From Thermoproteales archaeon (GTDB lineage Archaea; Thermoproteota; Thermoprotei; Thermoproteales; Thermocladiaceae): 7,508 nt of DNA. The stretch is taken from assembly GCA_027068725.1 (NCBI GenBank), contig JAMOMD010000298.1, positions 1-7,508 of the forward strand. Direction: 5' to 3'. The stretch's first letter is position 1, and the number at the start of each line of letters is the position of its first letter. A program made the translations under genes and the position numbers. Of the stretch, positions 5,764 to 7,508 are shown in pieces. The notes below the pieces were generated by a model. It was given only the letters and a program-made list of their open reading frames with translations. It was not told the origin of the DNA and ran no database searches.

Positions 5764-5770
5764 CATCACC
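5764..5770 (-). promoter_or_regulatory. Ribosome binding site GGTGATG overlapping a stop codon
   Basis: On the minus strand, GGTGATG matches the archaeal anti-Shine-Dalgarno and contains the TGA stop of the 247-aa gene. It sits 5 nt before the ATG of the 132-aa gene, fixing that start and suggesting coupled translation. Confidence 0.75.
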
Positions 5771-6509
5771 AGTTATATGATGACGGATTGTATGATCCTA
5801 TATCAAGACATACCACTTCGTGACCACAGTTACTTATCGAATTTACAGGAACTTTTGGAACCCAGACATATCTACCGTATAGTTTAGTACGTTCAACAAT
5901 TGTTATAGCTTCATTCATTGAGAGAGGTTTCCTAACGTTTTCATTCTTCTTACTAGTCTCCTGATTTTTCTTAGAATTTTGTTTCTCTAACTCTTCCTCT
6001 AGTAACTTGTACGGATTTTCACTAGAGCCTGGACTATGATATACGTATCTCTTGGGAGGCGTATAGTGATGAGCTATGGCTGGGTGAAGAGGGACAGGTC
6101 CTGGCGTTGTGCTTCTAGGCTTATTATGTGTCTGCTTCTTTACTGCTGGAGCAGAGTAGAGTAGTATAGGTTTTTCAACTGGCACAAGTTCGCAGAGCGA
6201 TGTATCAGGAAGACATACCCATAAACTACTACCATTCTCAGACAATGTGTATGATTCGTGACTCCTGAGTAGTTTATTGACTCTAGTAATCTTGCCATTA
6301 GTTATTACGTACTTCACAAGTACTGGAAAAGGCCCATCATTCTCAACATAGATGCTTCCATCTAGATTCCAGGCATGCACATGCACATTTGATAGTAGCA
6401 CAGCCTTCTGTCCTGTATTGTACATCTCGATAGCTAGAACTCCAACACATGCAGCAAGAGCACAGACTAGTGCCACAGTTATAACTAGAGATACGGATTC
6501 TGAGATCAT
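5766..6509 (-). CDS. Pilin-like surface protein with Pro/His-rich stalk
   Basis: I do not recognise a named family. One N-terminal membrane helix (6-28, beginning SVSLVITVALVC) resembles archaeal type IV pilin hydrophobic stretches, but there is no basic prepilin cleavage site, and the in-frame stop six codons upstream leaves no room for one. Residues 36-120 form a beta domain with SIYVENDGPFPVLVKYVITNGK, the usual strand-Asn-Gly-strand pattern of archaeal pilin-like domains. A Pro/His/Thr-rich stretch (121-165) and a charged helix (166-195, rich in Glu, Lys, Asn) lead to a short C-terminal domain (196-247). Outer cysteines occur in two pairs, C99/C106 and C228/C234, suggesting disulfides. 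It is the second gene of the minus-strand operon, with ribosome binding site GGTGA at 6514-6518. It is probably a surface protein; whether it assembles into a filament is unknown. Confidence 0.72.
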   Translation of the reverse strand: MISESVSLVITVALVCALAACVGVLAIEMYNTGQKAVLLSNVHVHAWNLDGSIYVENDGPFPVLVKYVITNGKITRVNKLLRSHESYTLSENGSSLWVCLPDTSLCELVPVEKPILLYSAPAVKKQTHNKPRSTTPGPVPLHPAIAHHYTPPKRYVYHSPGSSENPYKLLEEELEKQNSKKNQETSKKNENVRKPLSMNEAITIVERTKLYGRYVWVPKVPVNSISNCGHEVVCLDIGSYNPSSYNW

Positions 6510-6513
6510 TGTC

Positions 6514-6518
6514 TCACC
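6514..6518 (-). promoter_or_regulatory. Ribosome binding site GGTGA overlapping a stop codon
   Basis: On the minus strand, GGTGA includes the TGA stop of the 106-aa gene and lies 4 nt before the ATG of the 247-aa gene. It decides that start and repeats the arrangement seen at 5764-5770. Confidence 0.7.
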
Positions 6519-6834
6519 TATGTATTAGATATAGCTTGCCGTTCCTGCACATTATGAGAACATTATCAATATGAACTTTCTGACCATATTTAACACGTAT
6601 CTTCTCACCATTCTTAAGTAGTATACTACACTCGCCCTTCTTAGAATTACATGACACATTCTTTATCGATGCAAGAAACTTATCATAATCCTCCGCATAG
6701 GTTAGACTATAGTGCATTTCCTGTTTAGAAGCCTTGTATATTAGATATGTTGATGCTATACCTACAGCTATAGCAAACATCGATGATATTATTAAGATCA
6801 TTGTCAGAGCACTACTTAGATCTCCCCGAGACAT
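6514..6834 (-). CDS. Small prepilin-like protein
   Basis: This 106-aa protein starts MSRG then DLSSALTMILIISSMF, a very short basic leader ending Arg-Gly before a hydrophobic helix (about 9-33). This fits the rule for archaeal class III signal peptides cut by PibD/FlaK-type peptidases, so the mature protein may begin at D5. The outer part is beta-rich, with a hairpin NVSCNSKKGECSILL (C62/C69) and a final strand pair around C96 (LIMCRNGKLYLI). No exact family is recognised. It is the first gene of the operon 6834-4341; the TATA box at 6856-6861 predicts transcription starting at or next to its ATG, so it is probably leaderless. Next downstream are two other single-pass beta proteins. It could be the major or a minor pilin; it might instead be a simple membrane-anchored protein whose Arg-Gly is coincidental. 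Confidence 0.7.
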   Translation of the reverse strand: MSRGDLSSALTMILIISSMFAIAVGIASTYLIYKASKQEMHYSLTYAEDYDKFLASIKNVSCNSKKGECSILLKNGEKIRVKYGQKVHIDNVLIMCRNGKLYLIHR

Positions 6835-6854
6835 AGAACAGTCACAGGTACTTT

Positions 6855-6866
6855 ATTTAAAATATC
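6855..6866 (-). promoter_or_regulatory. Promoter of the pilin-like operon (TATA box)
   Basis: On the minus strand this reads GATATTTTAAAT, with a TTTAAA core at 6856-6861 centred at 6858.5. The usual 24-27 bp spacing puts transcription start at 6832-6834, on the ATG of the 106-aa gene, so the transcript is probably leaderless. It would drive all four genes through the ROK kinase, since no other promoter is seen within the operon. Confidence 0.55.
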
Positions 6867-6883
6867 GTAGTTCAAGGGTGCAC

Positions 6884-6903
6884 AAATATACTAAGGATAA
6901 TAA
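6884..6903 (+). promoter_or_regulatory. Possible promoter for the rightward membrane-protein gene
   Basis: Two A/T-rich candidates lie before the ATG at 6927: AAATATA (6884-6890), predicting a start near 6913, and GATAATAA (6896-6903), predicting a nearly leaderless start near 6925-6926. Neither is strong, and no Shine-Dalgarno sequence precedes the ATG, which favours the second. This is a weak call. Confidence 0.3.
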
Positions 6904-6926
6904 CGTAAGCAGAAGCTCGACGGCTC

Positions 6927-7508
6927 ATGAATATATCACTACGTAGATTAATTAACATGGTATTGTTCACGCTTCTAGCACCAATAATAAGCTATGAAGA
7001 GGCTGCACGTGAGATAGCACTAGGTAATAAGAAGGAAGATAAGATCTTTCTAAAATGTGTAGTAACAAACAGACGTATTAAAGGTCCAGAATGGGAGCTT
7101 GTTGAAGCTGCAAGAAGCTACGAATACTCAGGACTTGAACATGGAGTATATTTTGAGTATCTCTTTCTAAAACTATCAATGTTCATAGAAAACCTGAAGA
7201 AGAGACTTAGTGAGTATCATGTTGCTGTACTAACAATGACCATAGGCTTAACTTTACTCTCCCTGATATTAATAGTACTCACAGGTAGCACAGTTTCACT
7301 ACTTATAGTATGCTTATCCTGTATTCTCGTCCTATTTCTAATACATGTACTTCAGGTAAGAATACTAGAGTACAGATACAGCAAGCCCATGCTTGTAGGC
7401 TTCACAACAGCTATGTCAGCATTATTTCTGTCAGCTCTTGTATTTCATATAAATGATATGTCGATGCTCTGTGAAGTTTCTATTATATCGTTCTCAGTGC
7501 CATTTCTT
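6927..7508 (+). CDS. Polytopic membrane protein, N-terminal part (possible pilus platform protein)
   Basis: The frame is open from the ATG at 6927 to the window edge: 194 codons with no stop, so the gene is cut off. An in-frame stop at 6906-6908 makes 6927 the first ATG; a second ATG at 6957 (codon 11) is possible. The protein has a short hydrophobic N-terminus (10-22), a soluble helical stretch of about 75 residues with EEAAREIALG (24-33) and PEWELVEAARSYEYSGL (54-70), then membrane helices at about 99-119, 121-143, 155-173 and probably from 183. A helical cytosolic segment followed by paired helices is the layout of T2SF/FlaJ/TadC platform proteins of type IV pilus machines, and the divergent pilin-like operon fits. 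No diagnostic motif is certain, so it may be an unrelated membrane protein. Confidence 0.6.
   Translation, partial: MNISLRRLINMVLFTLLAPIISYEEAAREIALGNKKEDKIFLKCVVTNRRIKGPEWELVEAARSYEYSGLEHGVYFEYLFLKLSMFIENLKKRLSEYHVAVLTMTIGLTLLSLILIVLTGSTVSLLIVCLSCILVLFLIHVLQVRILEYRYSKPMLVGFTTAMSALFLSALVFHINDMSMLCEVSIISFSVPFL

Noticed and set aside
5763..5790. Box C-like TGATGA sequences on both strands, suggestive of a C/D-box guide RNA
   Set aside because: No CTGA box D or second C'/D' pair at the right spacing; on the minus strand the motif is explained as a stop codon plus ribosome binding site.
6734..6946. Plus-strand open frame of about 70 codons across the divergent promoter region
   Set aside because: It begins inside the minus-strand 106-aa gene, spans its promoter and encodes nothing recognisable.

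Overview
The window looks like part of a crenarchaeal (Thermoproteota) chromosome, probably from a thermophile. It encodes a two-repeat archaeal TATA-binding protein, ribosomal protein S25e (in prokaryotes essentially archaeal, mostly crenarchaeal), an Hjc-type Holliday junction resolvase, an archaeal-type HemK/Mtq2 methyltransferase and small pilin-like membrane proteins. Genes are tightly packed, arginine is mostly AGA/AGG, several genes start leaderless about 26 bp after an A/T-rich TATA element, and internal operon genes use GGTGA-type ribosome binding sites. Genus cannot be fixed from this sequence; a moderately A/T-rich Desulfurococcales-like organism is my guess.

Layout. Left block (1-1005, minus strand): a membrane protein with an N-terminal winged helix reads into the start of a HemK/Mtq2-type methyltransferase through a TAATG stop-start overlap; the methyltransferase runs off the window. 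A palindromic TTTAAA box at 1000-1005 is placed to serve both this operon and a plus-strand gene for an unrecognised 320-aa two-domain protein with a glutamine-rich linker. That gene converges on and overlaps rps25e (minus). Divergently from rps25e, tbp is transcribed rightward, followed after 10 nt by a 239-aa protein with a (beta-alpha)8-like pattern. Next comes hjc with its own leaderless promoter; its 3' end overlaps that of a minus-strand ROK-family sugar kinase.

Right block (4341-6834, minus strand): a compact operon of three small proteins, each with one N-terminal membrane helix and a beta-rich outer domain (106, 247 and 132 aa), ending in the ROK kinase, which is joined to the third gene by a TAATG overlap. 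Divergent from it at 6927 begins a plus-strand polytopic membrane protein, cut by the window edge, that could be the platform protein of a type IV pilus-like machine. This block is the most likely place for something not yet described: a reduced pilin-like surface module coupled to a sugar kinase.

Information processing (TBP, S25e, Hjc, release-factor methylation) fills the left two thirds and surface or secretion genes the right third. Intergenic space is minimal; every gap over 80 bp holds a recognisable promoter, and I saw no tRNA, rRNA, CRISPR or insertion sequence.
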